Assembly: GCA_013166775.1 (NCBI GenBank)
Contig: JABLTJ010000004.1
Span: forward strand, 1 to 64,000
Direction of reading: 5' to 3'
From: Promethearchaeati archaeon
GTDB taxonomy: Archaea > Asgardarchaeota > Heimdallarchaeia > Heimdallarchaeales > Heimdallarchaeaceae
Length of the DNA stretch: 64,000 bases
Shown: positions 26,024-35,701 of the stretch, in pieces
How the letters are laid out: each line of letters opens with the position of its first letter
Numbering within the stretch: position 1 is the stretch's first letter
Program-made: the position numbers and the translations under genes
The notes under the pieces: model-generated
Seen by the model: only the letters and a program-made list of their open reading frames with translations
What the model was told of the DNA's origin: nothing
Databases searched by the model: none

Positions 26024-28087
26024 ATGCACATTGATATGCAATCATCTCCTAATGAACGTTTTAAAGAATTCTACCAAGGATATCAGGACGAAACAGGTAG
26101 ACACATCTATGTTGAACAAGTCCAAAAGATGTCTCTTGAAGGTCTTACATCTCTTATTGTTAATTATGATGATTTATTGAGATATGATCCAGAGTTAGCT
26201 CGGTTACTAAGAGAAAATCCAGAAGAAACCATGAAAGCTGCTGACGATGCATTATTCGAAGTAATGAAAATTGAAGATCCCATGTATGCAGCTAGCGATG
26301 AGATCTTTCATGCGCGTTTCTCTAACATACCAGATGTTATTGACTTAAGACAACTACGTTCAGTACATCTTGGTAATCTTATATCAGTTGAAGGAATTGT
26401 CATTCGACAAAGTGTTGTTAAACCTCTACTTGTCCAAGGAGTTTTTCAGTGTGCACACTGTGGTGAAGCAATATACATAAACCAAGAGGCTGGTATTTAC
26501 AAAGAACCTTCAAGATGCATTAATCCTAATTGTGGGAAGAAAGGTCCTTTCAATTTACTCACTGAGGAATCCACTTATACTGATCATCAGACAATTACAG
26601 TTCAAGAAAAACCTGAAACCCTTCCACCAGGGCAAATACCTAGAAACGTTCCTGCGAGACTGCTAGGAGATTTAGTTGATGAAGTAAGAGCAGGAGATAG
26701 AGCAACTGTCTCTGGGATATTAAGAATGCGAAGAAAAAAAGGTCAACAGAGATCAGATCTTGCTACTTTTGATCCTTGGTTGGAAGTCAATTTCGTTTCA
26801 TCACTTCAAAAGGAATATATGGAAATCGATATTGATCCTGAAACTGAACAGCAGATTATTGAGCTTTCACAGGATCTAAATATTCATAGGCGAATAATTC
26901 GATCTGTTGCACCCTCTATTTATGGTATGGAAATAATCAAAGAAGCATTGGCAACTGTGCTCTTCGGTGGTGTTAATAGAGTTACTCCTGATGGTATGAA
27001 ACAGAGAGGAGATTCAAATATACTCCTAATTGGAGATCCAGGAGTAGCTAAAAGTCAATTATTACAGTTTATTAAAATGCTTGCTCCCAGAGGATTGCTA
27101 ACATCAGGAAAGGCTAGTTCGGCAGCAGGGTTAACTGCAGCAGTTGTGAGGGATTCAGAAACGGGAGAATTTGGTTTAGAAGCAGGAGCACTAGTACTTG
27201 CAGATAGAGGAGTCTGTATGATAGATGAATTTGATAAGATGAATCCAGTAGATAGATCATCAATTCATGAAGCGATGGAACAGCAAGTCATAAGTATAGC
27301 AAAAGCAGGTATCGTAGCTACACTTAATGCTCGAACAGCAATAATTGCTGCTGCTAATCCACGTTTTGGGAGATATGAAGATTCACGTCCTCCAGCAGAC
27401 AATATAAATCTTCCAGCAACAATCCTTTCCAGATTCGATCTAATATTCGTTATCCGAGATGAACCTAATCCTGAAATTGATAAGAAGATGGCTAGACATA
27501 TTCTTGAACTACGGAGAGGACATGTAATTGAGGAAACAGAGCCCGTTATAGCGATGGATCTTTTACGTAAATATATCAGCTACTCCAAGCAAACCCTTCA
27601 ACCTTCACTTACAGATGAAGCATTGGAAAGAATAGAAGAATATTATCTAGGATTAAGAAAAGAGTCAGATTCTTCTGCTGCAATTGCAATCACTCCCAGA
27701 TATCTAGAAGCAATTATTCGTTTATCTGAATCTCAAGCAAGGATGGCTTTGAAAGAAGAAGTAAATATAGACCATGTTGAAGCTGCAATCAACTTACTCC
27801 GAACATCTCTTGAGCAGGTAGGTAAGGATCCTGTCACTGGAAGGGTTGACATTGATTATTTACTCTCAGGAACTACAAAGAGTTCCAGATCAAAACTTCA
27901 AATCCTTATTGACATTATTCAAGAAGAATCTAGAAAAGGATCTTCAGATATGGTAGCCATAGGTAGAATTAAAGAGCTGGCAAAAGAGCAAAACATTGAA
28001 GATGATTTTGTGGATAGAGCTATTAATCAACTAAGGAGTAATGGTGAAATATTCTCGCCCAGAGAAGGCTTTGTTAAATTAGCTTAA
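26024..28087 (+). CDS. mcm: Replicative helicase MCM
   Basis: 687 aa. This is the hexameric 3'-5' helicase that unwinds DNA at archaeal replication forks with GINS and a Cdc45/GAN-like factor. Visible elements: N-terminal domain, zinc finger CAHC...CINPNC near residues 143-168, Walker A GDPGVAKS, Walker B MIDEFDKM, sensor 1 AAANPRFG and arginine finger LSRFDLIF, plus a C-terminal winged-helix region. The full set indicates an active enzyme. First gene of the replication and repair cluster; hel308 follows within 14 bases. Confidence 0.96.
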   Translation: MHIDMQSSPNERFKEFYQGYQDETGRHIYVEQVQKMSLEGLTSLIVNYDDLLRYDPELARLLRENPEETMKAADDALFEVMKIEDPMYAASDEIFHARFSNIPDVIDLRQLRSVHLGNLISVEGIVIRQSVVKPLLVQGVFQCAHCGEAIYINQEAGIYKEPSRCINPNCGKKGPFNLLTEESTYTDHQTITVQEKPETLPPGQIPRNVPARLLGDLVDEVRAGDRATVSGILRMRRKKGQQRSDLATFDPWLEVNFVSSLQKEYMEIDIDPETEQQIIELSQDLNIHRRIIRSVAPSIYGMEIIKEALATVLFGGVNRVTPDGMKQRGDSNILLIGDPGVAKSQLLQFIKMLAPRGLLTSGKASSAAGLTAAVVRDSETGEFGLEAGALVLADRGVCMIDEFDKMNPVDRSSIHEAMEQQVISIAKAGIVATLNARTAIIAAANPRFGRYEDSRPPADNINLPATILSRFDLIFVIRDEPNPEIDKKMARHILELRRGHVIEETEPVIAMDLLRKYISYSKQTLQPSLTDEALERIEEYYLGLRKESDSSAAIAITPRYLEAIIRLSESQARMALKEEVNIDHVEAAINLLRTSLEQVGKDPVTGRVDIDYLLSGTTKSSRSKLQILIDIIQEESRKGSSDMVAIGRIKELAKEQNIEDDFVDRAINQLRSNGEIFSPREGFVKLA

Positions 28088-28101
28088 CCCCGTTGATGTT
28101 G

Positions 28102-30345
28102 ATGAAAATAGATGATCTTCCAATTCCTCAAGCAGTCAAAGAGAATCTTAAGGAAGATGGGATTGATACTCTATATCCACCACAAATAGAAGCTGTTAAG
28201 AAAGGTCTTTTTGAAGAAAATAATCTTGTTGTTGCAATACCGACAGCCTCTGGAAAAACACTTTTGGCGCTTCTAGCTGCTGTAAAGGCTATTGAAGAAA
28301 CTGGTCTTAAGACTCTTTATCTTTCCCCTTTACGTGCTTTAGCTTATGAAAAATATACAGAATTCAGAAGGTACTTGGATTCTTTAGGAAAAAGAACTAT
28401 TCTCCTAACTGGGGATTATGATACTGAAGATGCCAATGCTAGATATGCAGATATAATTATCGCAACTAATGAAAAAATTGATTCAGCTATAAGACACCAA
28501 TCTAAATGGATTAATCAAATTGGTTTGGTTATAGTAGATGAAATTCATTTAATTAACGATTCATCAAGAGGACCTACTCTAGAAGTTGTAATAGCACAAT
28601 TGAAACAAATATGTCAAGGGCAAATATTAGCTTTGAGTGCTACAATAAAGAATGCAGATGAAATTGCGAGATGGTTAGAAGCAGAATTAGTTTCAAGTGA
28701 CTGGAGACCTGTAAAATTAAACGAAGGAGTTCTTTACGGAAATCAAATAATGTACAAAGAAGACAGGATAGTAACTATTCCTTCTAACACAAAGAATAGT
28801 TTTGTAAACATAACTAATTATATTCTTAAACAAAGAAATCAAGCACTAATTTTTGGAACTACTCGAAATATGGCTGAATCCACAGCAAGAAATTTGGCTT
28901 CACGTGTAAGAAAAACATTAAACAAAGGTGAATTACAGGAATTGAACAATTCAGCTAATGAGATTCTATCTTCTGGTGAACAAACCAAACAATCGAAAGG
29001 ATTAGCTGAATTAATCAGACAAGGTGTTTCTTATCATCATGCAGGATTAAATCCAGCTCAACGAAGAATAGTTGAAAGGAATTTTAAACAAGGAAATATC
29101 AAGATGTTGAGTGCTACACCGACGTTAGCTGCAGGAATAAATTTACCAGCGAGATATGTTATTATTAAGAGCATCCATCGTTACGATGTAACCTTGGGAA
29201 GCTATCCGATTCCAGTTTTGGAATTCAAACAACAAGCTGGTAGAGCTGGAAGACCACAATATGATACTGAGGGAGATGCTATTGTAATTGCAAAAAACGA
29301 ATATGATGCAGACAATCTTTTCAACATGTATATAGTAGCTGAGACTGAGGATATAGAATCAAGAGTAGCAACTGAACCTGCATTACGAAGAATCATTCTC
29401 GGTCAAATAGCAACTGAAAATACTCAGACTATGAATGAATTAAATGATTTCTTTAGTCGGACTTTTTATGGTCATAAGCAAGATCCATCCAGTTTAAGTT
29501 CAATAATCAAAAAAGTGATAAAATTTCTAAGGGAAGAAGGTCTCATAACTCAAGATCCAGATTATCTTCTCGCCACAGGTTTTGGTAAAAGAGTCAGTCA
29601 ACTGTATATTGATCCTATGAGTGGAATAATCATCAGAAATTGCTTAGAAAGAGCAAAAACTATGGCTAACCAACTTTTAACAGACATGAGCTTTCTTCAT
29701 TTAGTATGTTCTACTCCTGATGTTAGATTTGTTACTATAAAGAAAGATGACCAATTCAAAATTATCAATTATGTTGGAGAACACGAAGATGAATTCTTAA
29801 CAGAACTACCTTCTTCAACATTTGAATTAGAGCTCTTTATGAGTCAAGTAAAAACTGCATTAATCCTCCAAGATTGGGTATCTGAAACACCAGAGGATAT
29901 GATGCTAGATAGATATAACGTTGGAAGTGGAGACATATTTTCAGTGGTTCATAATGCTGAATGGTTACTTTATGCAACATCTGAAATCGCAAAATTGTTA
30001 GGGCATTCAAACGTAGCTAATAAAGTAACAATTCTCCATGAAAGAGTAGTTAATGGAATCAGAAGTGATTTAGTAGATTTAGTACAGATATCAGGAATAG
30101 GGAGAATAAGAGCTCGATCACTGTTTGATAAGGGATATGAAACCAGAGAGATTCTTAAGCAAACTGATCCCGAAGAAATCATAAAAATCCCAGGTTTCGG
30201 AACAGAACTTGTAAAATCTATCTATAGTCATTTGTTAGGAGATAAATTTGTTGAAGAAAGATTGGGAAAAATTGTAAAAAAGAAAGAAGAGGAGAAGAAT
30301 GAAAATTTCATTCAACCACAGAAACAATTAGAGGATTTTTTATAA
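28102..30345 (+). CDS. hel308: Hel308-type DNA helicase
   Basis: 747 aa from ATG 28102 (TTG 28093 and ATG 28096 lie in the same frame). Superfamily 2 motifs: PTASGKT (I), DEIH (II), LSATIKN (III), TPTLAAGINLP (V) and QQAGRAGR (VI). A C-terminal domain holds a helix-hairpin-helix segment, ISGIGRIRARSLFDKG and IPGFGTELV. Hel308 unwinds the lagging strand at stalled forks. The gene follows mcm almost directly, so the two are likely co-transcribed. The tail ends QKQLEDFL, reminiscent of a PCNA-interacting peptide. Confidence 0.92.
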   Translation: MKIDDLPIPQAVKENLKEDGIDTLYPPQIEAVKKGLFEENNLVVAIPTASGKTLLALLAAVKAIEETGLKTLYLSPLRALAYEKYTEFRRYLDSLGKRTILLTGDYDTEDANARYADIIIATNEKIDSAIRHQSKWINQIGLVIVDEIHLINDSSRGPTLEVVIAQLKQICQGQILALSATIKNADEIARWLEAELVSSDWRPVKLNEGVLYGNQIMYKEDRIVTIPSNTKNSFVNITNYILKQRNQALIFGTTRNMAESTARNLASRVRKTLNKGELQELNNSANEILSSGEQTKQSKGLAELIRQGVSYHHAGLNPAQRRIVERNFKQGNIKMLSATPTLAAGINLPARYVIIKSIHRYDVTLGSYPIPVLEFKQQAGRAGRPQYDTEGDAIVIAKNEYDADNLFNMYIVAETEDIESRVATEPALRRIILGQIATENTQTMNELNDFFSRTFYGHKQDPSSLSSIIKKVIKFLREEGLITQDPDYLLATGFGKRVSQLYIDPMSGIIIRNCLERAKTMANQLLTDMSFLHLVCSTPDVRFVTIKKDDQFKIINYVGEHEDEFLTELPSSTFELELFMSQVKTALILQDWVSETPEDMMLDRYNVGSGDIFSVVHNAEWLLYATSEIAKLLGHSNVANKVTILHERVVNGIRSDLVDLVQISGIGRIRARSLFDKGYETREILKQTDPEEIIKIPGFGTELVKSIYSHLLGDKFVEERLGKIVKKKEEEKNENFIQPQKQLEDFL

Positions 30346-30384
30346 AATAGCAATACCTTAAAATAAGTTTGTTGAAGTATAAAG

Positions 30385-30954
30385 ATGATTATATTGATAT
30401 CAGATGAATTGATACTCGATGAACTTGAACGAATCCAATACGATTATGAAGAAAAAGAAGTTTCTGTCAAATGTCTGAAGAGTATTGATGAATTTGACAT
30501 AGGTGACAAGAGGATTAAACTCACAAAAGGAGTAACAATGAAATTTCCCTTCTGGATAGCATCAATTCTAGAACGAGAAGAATACGTTGAAATTACTGAT
30601 GTTACAGAAATCGATTTTCCAGATCTTTACAAATTAGCTATTAAGGAAGGTGATAACATTGATTTACAGAAGATAAATCATTACTTTTACATAGCTATGA
30701 AAAGTGCATTCCAGGAACATGCAGATGGAATTAAGACGATGCCATATCGTCAAAAAGAATCCATAGAAATGAAACTTAGAGAACTTATGACAATGCGTCT
30801 CTCCAAAATAATTAAAATTGCAGAAAAAGGAAAGAACATTACAAGTAAGTCAAGAAACATGACACCAGAAGAAAAATGGCTCTATGAAACTGTGTCTGTA
30901 GCTGTGGAAAAATGGAAAAAGATGATTAAAGCAGTTCCTGAAGAAACAGAATGA
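30385..30954 (+). CDS. GINS complex subunit (Gins23-like)
   Basis: 189 aa. The N-terminal part (about residues 25-75) reads KSIDEFDIGDKRIKLTKGV and FPFWIASILEREEYVEI, which matches the small B-domain of Psf2/Psf3-type GINS subunits. The helical A-domain follows in residues 85-185. B-before-A order points to Gins23 and not Gins51. GINS joins MCM and GAN/Cdc45 in the replicative helicase. Position right after mcm and hel308 supports the call. The family is divergent, so some uncertainty remains. Confidence 0.75.
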   Translation: MIILISDELILDELERIQYDYEEKEVSVKCLKSIDEFDIGDKRIKLTKGVTMKFPFWIASILEREEYVEITDVTEIDFPDLYKLAIKEGDNIDLQKINHYFYIAMKSAFQEHADGIKTMPYRQKESIEMKLRELMTMRLSKIIKIAEKGKNITSKSRNMTPEEKWLYETVSVAVEKWKKMIKAVPEETE

Positions 30955-30974
30955 ATCTATTCTAATACATAAAA

Positions 30975-30980
30975 TTTATA
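30975..30980 (+). promoter_or_regulatory. Probable TATA box of pyrG
   Basis: TTTATA (in AAATTTATATC) is centred about 26 bases before ATG 31004. The transcript would be leaderless, and no Shine-Dalgarno-like motif precedes the ATG. The site follows the end of the GINS gene by about 20 bases. Confidence 0.5.
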
Positions 30981-31003
30981 TCATATTCTACTTTATACTT
31001 TCT

Positions 31004-32620
31004 ATGCCCAAATATATTTTTATTTGTGGAGCTTTAATCTCCGGATTAGGAAAAGGAGTAGTTACATCTTCAATCGGGAAGAATCTCCAAATTAGAGGAA
31101 AAAAAGTTAATGTTATTAAAATTGATCCGTATCTCAATATAGATGCTGGAACTATGAACCCGTATGAACATGGTGAAACATATGTTACTGCAGATGGTTC
31201 AGAAATTGATGTAGATTTTGGTCATTATGAAAGAATGCTAAATCTTGAAATGAAGGGAGATCAAAATATTACCACTGGGCAAGTTTATCAGTCAGTCATC
31301 GACAAAGAAAGAAGAGGAGATTTTCTAGGAAAGACTGTACAAGTCATTCCCCACATTACAGATGAGATTAAGAGAAGAATAAAGTCTATTGGTGAGAGAG
31401 AACCAAATTTAGATGTTCTGATTATAGAAGTTGGAGGGACAATTGGGGACATTGAGAGTCAACCGTTTCTTGAAGCAATTAGGCAAGTTAGAAGAGAAAT
31501 GGTTAGTGAAGATTCATTACTTGTATTCCTTACTTATATTCTAGAACCACCGAATCTTAAGGAACAAAAAACTAAACCAACTCAACATGCAGTTAGAGAA
31601 CTGCAATCTATGGGATTGAGTCCAGACATTATAATCTCAAGAGGTTCCCATGCTTTATCTGATAGTGCAAGAGAGAAAATTGTCATGTTTTGTGATGTTC
31701 CAGCAAATGCGGTTTTCTCACTTCCTGATCTTGATACTGTTCTAGAAGCACCGATTTATCTTGACAAACAAGGATTAGGTTCAACACTTAATCTAATGCT
31801 CCGTTATGAAGATATTGCAGCTGATTGGTTAGAATATGAGCGTTTGATAGAACGATTTACTAAAACTGAGAACATAGTGCAAATAGCAATTACTGGTAAA
31901 TACACAGAATTAGCAGATTCATATATCAGTGTGAAAGAAGCCATACATCATGCAGCAGCTCATAACAATGTTCATGCAGTCATAAATTTTGTTTCAACAG
32001 AAGAATATGAAGATAATATAGAAAAAATCCATGAATTAAACAAATTTGATGGAATTTTAGTTCCAGGAGGATTCGGTTCTCGTGGAGCTGAGGGAAAAAT
32101 TTCTGTAATTAAATATGCAAGGGAAACTAAAGTTCCATTTTTAGGAATATGTTATGGGTTCCAGCTTTCTGTCATTGAATATGCCCGAAATGAATCTAAT
32201 CTCGAGAAAGCAAATACTTCAGAGGTAGATCCCAACTCCCCTCATCCAGTAATAGATCTTCTTCCTGAGCAGAAAACAGTGGATGAGATGGGGGGAACAA
32301 TGAGATTAGGAAAACATAAGATTTTGATAAAAACTAATTCAATTCTTGAAGGAATCTATAAAGACACTGAAACAGGCGAACGACATAGACACAGGTATGA
32401 GGTTAATCCTGAATACATAGATATTCTAGAAAGGAAAGGATTATCCTTCTCAGGACGTTCTGAAGATGAAACAAGGATGGAAGCTCTTGAAATAAAAGAT
32501 CATCCATACTTTATTGCAACACAGTTTCACCCAGAATTTCAATCAAGACCCTTAAAACCATCACCACCTTATTTCGCGTTTATTAAAGCTGCAAAACAAA
32601 GATCCGAGCAAAGAACCTAA
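31004..32620 (+). CDS. pyrG: CTP synthase
   Basis: 538 aa. Converts UTP to CTP using ATP and glutamine. The synthetase domain opens with GLGKGVVTSSIGKNL and carries EHGETYVTADG, VGGTIGDIES and the KTKPTQHAV signature. The C-terminal class I glutamine amidotransferase domain (from about 300) has the nucleophile loop PFLGICYGFQLS and the histidine in ATQFHPEF. All expected catalytic elements are present, and length is standard. It has its own promoter inside the replication cluster, linking pyrimidine supply to replication genes by position. Confidence 0.97.
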   Translation: MPKYIFICGALISGLGKGVVTSSIGKNLQIRGKKVNVIKIDPYLNIDAGTMNPYEHGETYVTADGSEIDVDFGHYERMLNLEMKGDQNITTGQVYQSVIDKERRGDFLGKTVQVIPHITDEIKRRIKSIGEREPNLDVLIIEVGGTIGDIESQPFLEAIRQVRREMVSEDSLLVFLTYILEPPNLKEQKTKPTQHAVRELQSMGLSPDIIISRGSHALSDSAREKIVMFCDVPANAVFSLPDLDTVLEAPIYLDKQGLGSTLNLMLRYEDIAADWLEYERLIERFTKTENIVQIAITGKYTELADSYISVKEAIHHAAAHNNVHAVINFVSTEEYEDNIEKIHELNKFDGILVPGGFGSRGAEGKISVIKYARETKVPFLGICYGFQLSVIEYARNESNLEKANTSEVDPNSPHPVIDLLPEQKTVDEMGGTMRLGKHKILIKTNSILEGIYKDTETGERHRHRYEVNPEYIDILERKGLSFSGRSEDETRMEALEIKDHPYFIATQFHPEFQSRPLKPSPPYFAFIKAAKQRSEQRT

Positions 32621-32683
32621 AAAGATGTTTCGCACTTACTTAATATAGGAAAAAATAGATAGTATTTATAGTGGTATAGAAAA

Positions 32684-33838
32684 ATGGGAATGCATAATAA
32701 GATAGATGATGCTATTGATAATATTTCCAAAAAAATAATCGCATATAATGAACACCGCAAATTATTCCAAGATTTATTTAGAAAAGTAAAAAAATCTCTT
32801 AATCCTTCTGAATTTCCAAGTGCTTTTGGTATAAAAACAAAAGATTCTTTCTTTACAGTCAAAGTTCCAAAGACCAATATTGATGGTTTAAAAGTTGCAG
32901 GAGTTGATGGAGGAGTAATTCATAGAACACTCAACTACTTTGATATTGCTTTGATTAGAGCTGTTGGAGTACTATTTTTGCATCAAAAAGATGATAAACC
33001 ACAAGTAAGATATTTTCCTGAAGAACAACCTTTTCCTGATATTTTAACTAGTATTGAGCCATTATCTCAAAATGAGATAGATACGCTTATTTCCATTTGG
33101 AGAATGCAAAAGGAAATCCGTTGTGGAATCTCTTTATTAGAAGAAGATATGCCAGACATCATTATATTAGATGGTTCTGTACTACCTTTTATCGATTACA
33201 AACAAGTAAATCAAAGTGAATTTCTTATGAGTCAATATCGAAATCTAAAAACTCTTTATAGAAGACTCTATTCTCTTTGCGAAAAAAATCGAACAGCTTT
33301 ATGTGGTGTAGTGAAAGATTCTCGTTCTGCAATTCTAACTAATAAATTAGCAGCCCTCCTGCCTCATTTAGGCAAGATGCCTGAATTTGAACAGTTACTG
33401 AAAATCGATTATCGTCCAATAGTTAAACAGTTAAGAGACACAGATCTACTCTATCAAGTACTTGATGTAGATGAAAGAACATTCGAATTCTTCCTTTCTA
33501 ATTTTAATGATGATACTGATCAGGAACTGAAGGATTTTGATATACACTGTTTCTATCTTAAAACAGCTGAATTTGATGCCCCTTTAAGAGTAGAGTTCCC
33601 ATTATTATTTTCAAATCAACACGATTTAGCACAAAAGATATCAGCACTTGTAATAGCTGTTTCCAGATATAATCCAGAATATGGTTTACCAAGTGTTATA
33701 ATCGAAGCAGATGCAAGAGCGCGGTTACAAGAAACAGATGCGGATATCCTTGTTGATGAAATTTCAGCAAAAATAGGTTATTCAAGCTTTTCTCTTCAAA
33801 GAAGAAGATCAAGGTTACCATTCAAAGCAGGTGATTAA
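32684..33838 (+). CDS. nurA: NurA nuclease
   Basis: 384 aa. NurA is a 5'-3' nuclease that works with HerA in archaeal end resection. The metal-binding aspartate sits in VAGVDGGVI near residue 71, and IILDGSVLPFID carries the second conserved acidic residue; PSVIIEADARARL closes the domain. It stops immediately before the HerA ATG, without a gap, so the two are translationally coupled. A TATA-like TTAATATAGG lies near 32640. Confidence 0.88.
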   Translation: MGMHNKIDDAIDNISKKIIAYNEHRKLFQDLFRKVKKSLNPSEFPSAFGIKTKDSFFTVKVPKTNIDGLKVAGVDGGVIHRTLNYFDIALIRAVGVLFLHQKDDKPQVRYFPEEQPFPDILTSIEPLSQNEIDTLISIWRMQKEIRCGISLLEEDMPDIIILDGSVLPFIDYKQVNQSEFLMSQYRNLKTLYRRLYSLCEKNRTALCGVVKDSRSAILTNKLAALLPHLGKMPEFEQLLKIDYRPIVKQLRDTDLLYQVLDVDERTFEFFLSNFNDDTDQELKDFDIHCFYLKTAEFDAPLRVEFPLLFSNQHDLAQKISALVIAVSRYNPEYGLPSVIIEADARARLQETDADILVDEISAKIGYSSFSLQRRRSRLPFKAGD

Positions 33839-35332
33839 ATGGCAAGAAAAAGTATAGGTACAATAATAGTAGGTGAAGATAATTCCCCAAATCCTTCAGA
33901 ATTTAATTTTGTTCTTACAAAATCAGAAGAAGAATTTCAACTAGAAAAAGGCATGTATGTGATTGTTCCATGTGATGATGGAGAAATAATAGCAACGGTA
34001 AGCGATGTTTACAAGACAAATAGGTATTTCTCGTCTCCGTCAGCTGTTAGAGCATACGAAACAAGCGGGAAAACACTTGCATCTATTTTTCCAGCTGATA
34101 GATGGGAGCACATCATAGCCAAAGCTAAACCATTAGGTATCATTACTGATTTAGGCATTCAAAGATTACTATTCCCAGTATCACCTGGTGAAACTGTCTT
34201 TATCCCTGAATCCAAAGTTCTTCAGAAATTTCTAGGTCTGGAAAAAACAAATGGAATAAACTTGGGGAAAATTGAACAACATGATGTAGAAGTTCAGCTA
34301 AATTTAACTAGATTCCTTCAAAAGCATGCAGCGATTTTAGCAATCTCAGGAGCAGGTAAATCATATACGGTTTCAGTTATGTTAGAAGAACTTCTCTCTC
34401 GACCTAAGAAACAAGGTAGGATAGCTATGGTTTTGTTTGATGTTCATGGAGAGTATAAAGGATTAGGAGATGAAGAATCACCATTTTACAAACACATTGA
34501 AATATTTCCTGCAGCTGCTATTCAATTTGGCACTCATGCTTTAAGAGCACGACAATTTGCTATTTTTGAACCACAGATTACCTCAGTTCAAACTAGGGAA
34601 CTATCCAAAATTCTTAATAAGCTTTTTGAAGAAAAAACAAAGAAAAACGAGACTTACACAATTTCAGATATAGTTAAAGAACTTGAAGCAGATGAACATA
34701 TAAATCAAAGAAGTAAGGAAGCATTGATTGGTTGGCTATACACTTTAGAAGAAACAAGATTATTTGGAGCTTCTGAATATCCTGTTTTAGAGAAAATCTT
34801 AGAGCCTGGAAAGTTAGTTATTTTTGATTTAAGCGAGTTCACAAGCTTAAAGCTCAAACAGATGATAGTAAGTTATATTTTGTATCGTATTTTCGATTAT
34901 AGGAAGAAAGGAAAAATTCCCCCAACAGCAATAATTATGGAAGAGAGTCATCAGTTCTGTCCTGAAGCTCGACTCGAATTAGCAATTTCTCGACCAATTA
35001 TCGAAACAATCGCAAGAGAAGGAAGGAAATTTTTCACTTCGTTAGTTCTTATAAGTCAGAGACCAGTTAAGATGTCAACTACAGCTCTCAGCCAATGTAA
35101 CACCCATATAATTATGAAAGTATTAAATCCGTATGATTTAGATTTTATAGGTCGTTCCTCAGAAGGAATTGATAGAGCGACATTGAACACCATTACAGGT
35201 CTTGGTGTAGGTGAAGCTGTAATTGTTGGAAATGCTGTTAACCATCCAATTTTCGTGAAAGTAAGGAAAAGAAAAACAACTACAATGGATACACAAACCC
35301 TAGAAGAATCTGCAATTAATTTTGACACTTGA
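33839..35332 (+). CDS. herA: HerA-type DNA translocase
   Basis: 497 aa. Hexameric bidirectional DNA translocase of the FtsK-HerA superfamily that drives NurA. An N-terminal HAS-barrel region (about 1-130) precedes Walker A SGAGKSYT near residue 176, Walker B TAIIMEESHQF and the arginine region RPVKMSTTALSQCNTHIIMK. The C-terminal portion is standard. GGTGA at 33829-33833 precedes ATG 33839 by five bases, inside the nurA end. Confidence 0.9.
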   Translation: MARKSIGTIIVGEDNSPNPSEFNFVLTKSEEEFQLEKGMYVIVPCDDGEIIATVSDVYKTNRYFSSPSAVRAYETSGKTLASIFPADRWEHIIAKAKPLGIITDLGIQRLLFPVSPGETVFIPESKVLQKFLGLEKTNGINLGKIEQHDVEVQLNLTRFLQKHAAILAISGAGKSYTVSVMLEELLSRPKKQGRIAMVLFDVHGEYKGLGDEESPFYKHIEIFPAAAIQFGTHALRARQFAIFEPQITSVQTRELSKILNKLFEEKTKKNETYTISDIVKELEADEHINQRSKEALIGWLYTLEETRLFGASEYPVLEKILEPGKLVIFDLSEFTSLKLKQMIVSYILYRIFDYRKKGKIPPTAIIMEESHQFCPEARLELAISRPIIETIAREGRKFFTSLVLISQRPVKMSTTALSQCNTHIIMKVLNPYDLDFIGRSSEGIDRATLNTITGLGVGEAVIVGNAVNHPIFVKVRKRKTTTMDTQTLEESAINFDT

Positions 35333-35467
35333 GATACTCTAAAATTAAAAATATAATAAAGAAATAATTCTACAAAAGAAAATTTCTTTTGAGTTATTCT
35401 TTAATCAAAATCTTTTTAAGTTATCGTCATCCCCTCGATTCATATAGTTTAAGATTTGGTGAATTAT

Positions 35468-35701
35468 ATGAGCAGCATTCCCATAAACTCCTTGAGAAAG
35501 GTAATAGGACAATATATTATCATAAGATTAAAAGACAATGTGAAATATAAAGGCAAGCTTGAAAGCTTTGATCAATACATGAACTGTCATCTCAGTGATG
35601 CAATAGAAATTATCGAAGATGAAGAAGTATCCAGATACGGGAATCTATTTGTTAGAGGAAACAATATTTTGCTTGTTCAATTATCTGTTGATGAACTTTA
35701 A
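35468..35701 (+). CDS. Sm-like archaeal RNA-binding protein (LSm/SmAP)
   Basis: 77 aa from ATG 35468, five bases after GGTGA (35458-35462). In-frame TTG and GTG codons upstream overlap that site and are not used. The two Sm motifs are visible: IIIRLKDNVKYKGKLESFDQYMNCHLSDA (Sm1) and LFVRGNNILLVQL (Sm2, RGxxI-type). Such proteins form heptameric rings on U-rich RNA. Its stop TAA shares bases with the stop of the convergent DUF460 gene. Confidence 0.92.
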   Translation: MSSIPINSLRKVIGQYIIIRLKDNVKYKGKLESFDQYMNCHLSDAIEIIEDEEVSRYGNLFVRGNNILLVQLSVDEL

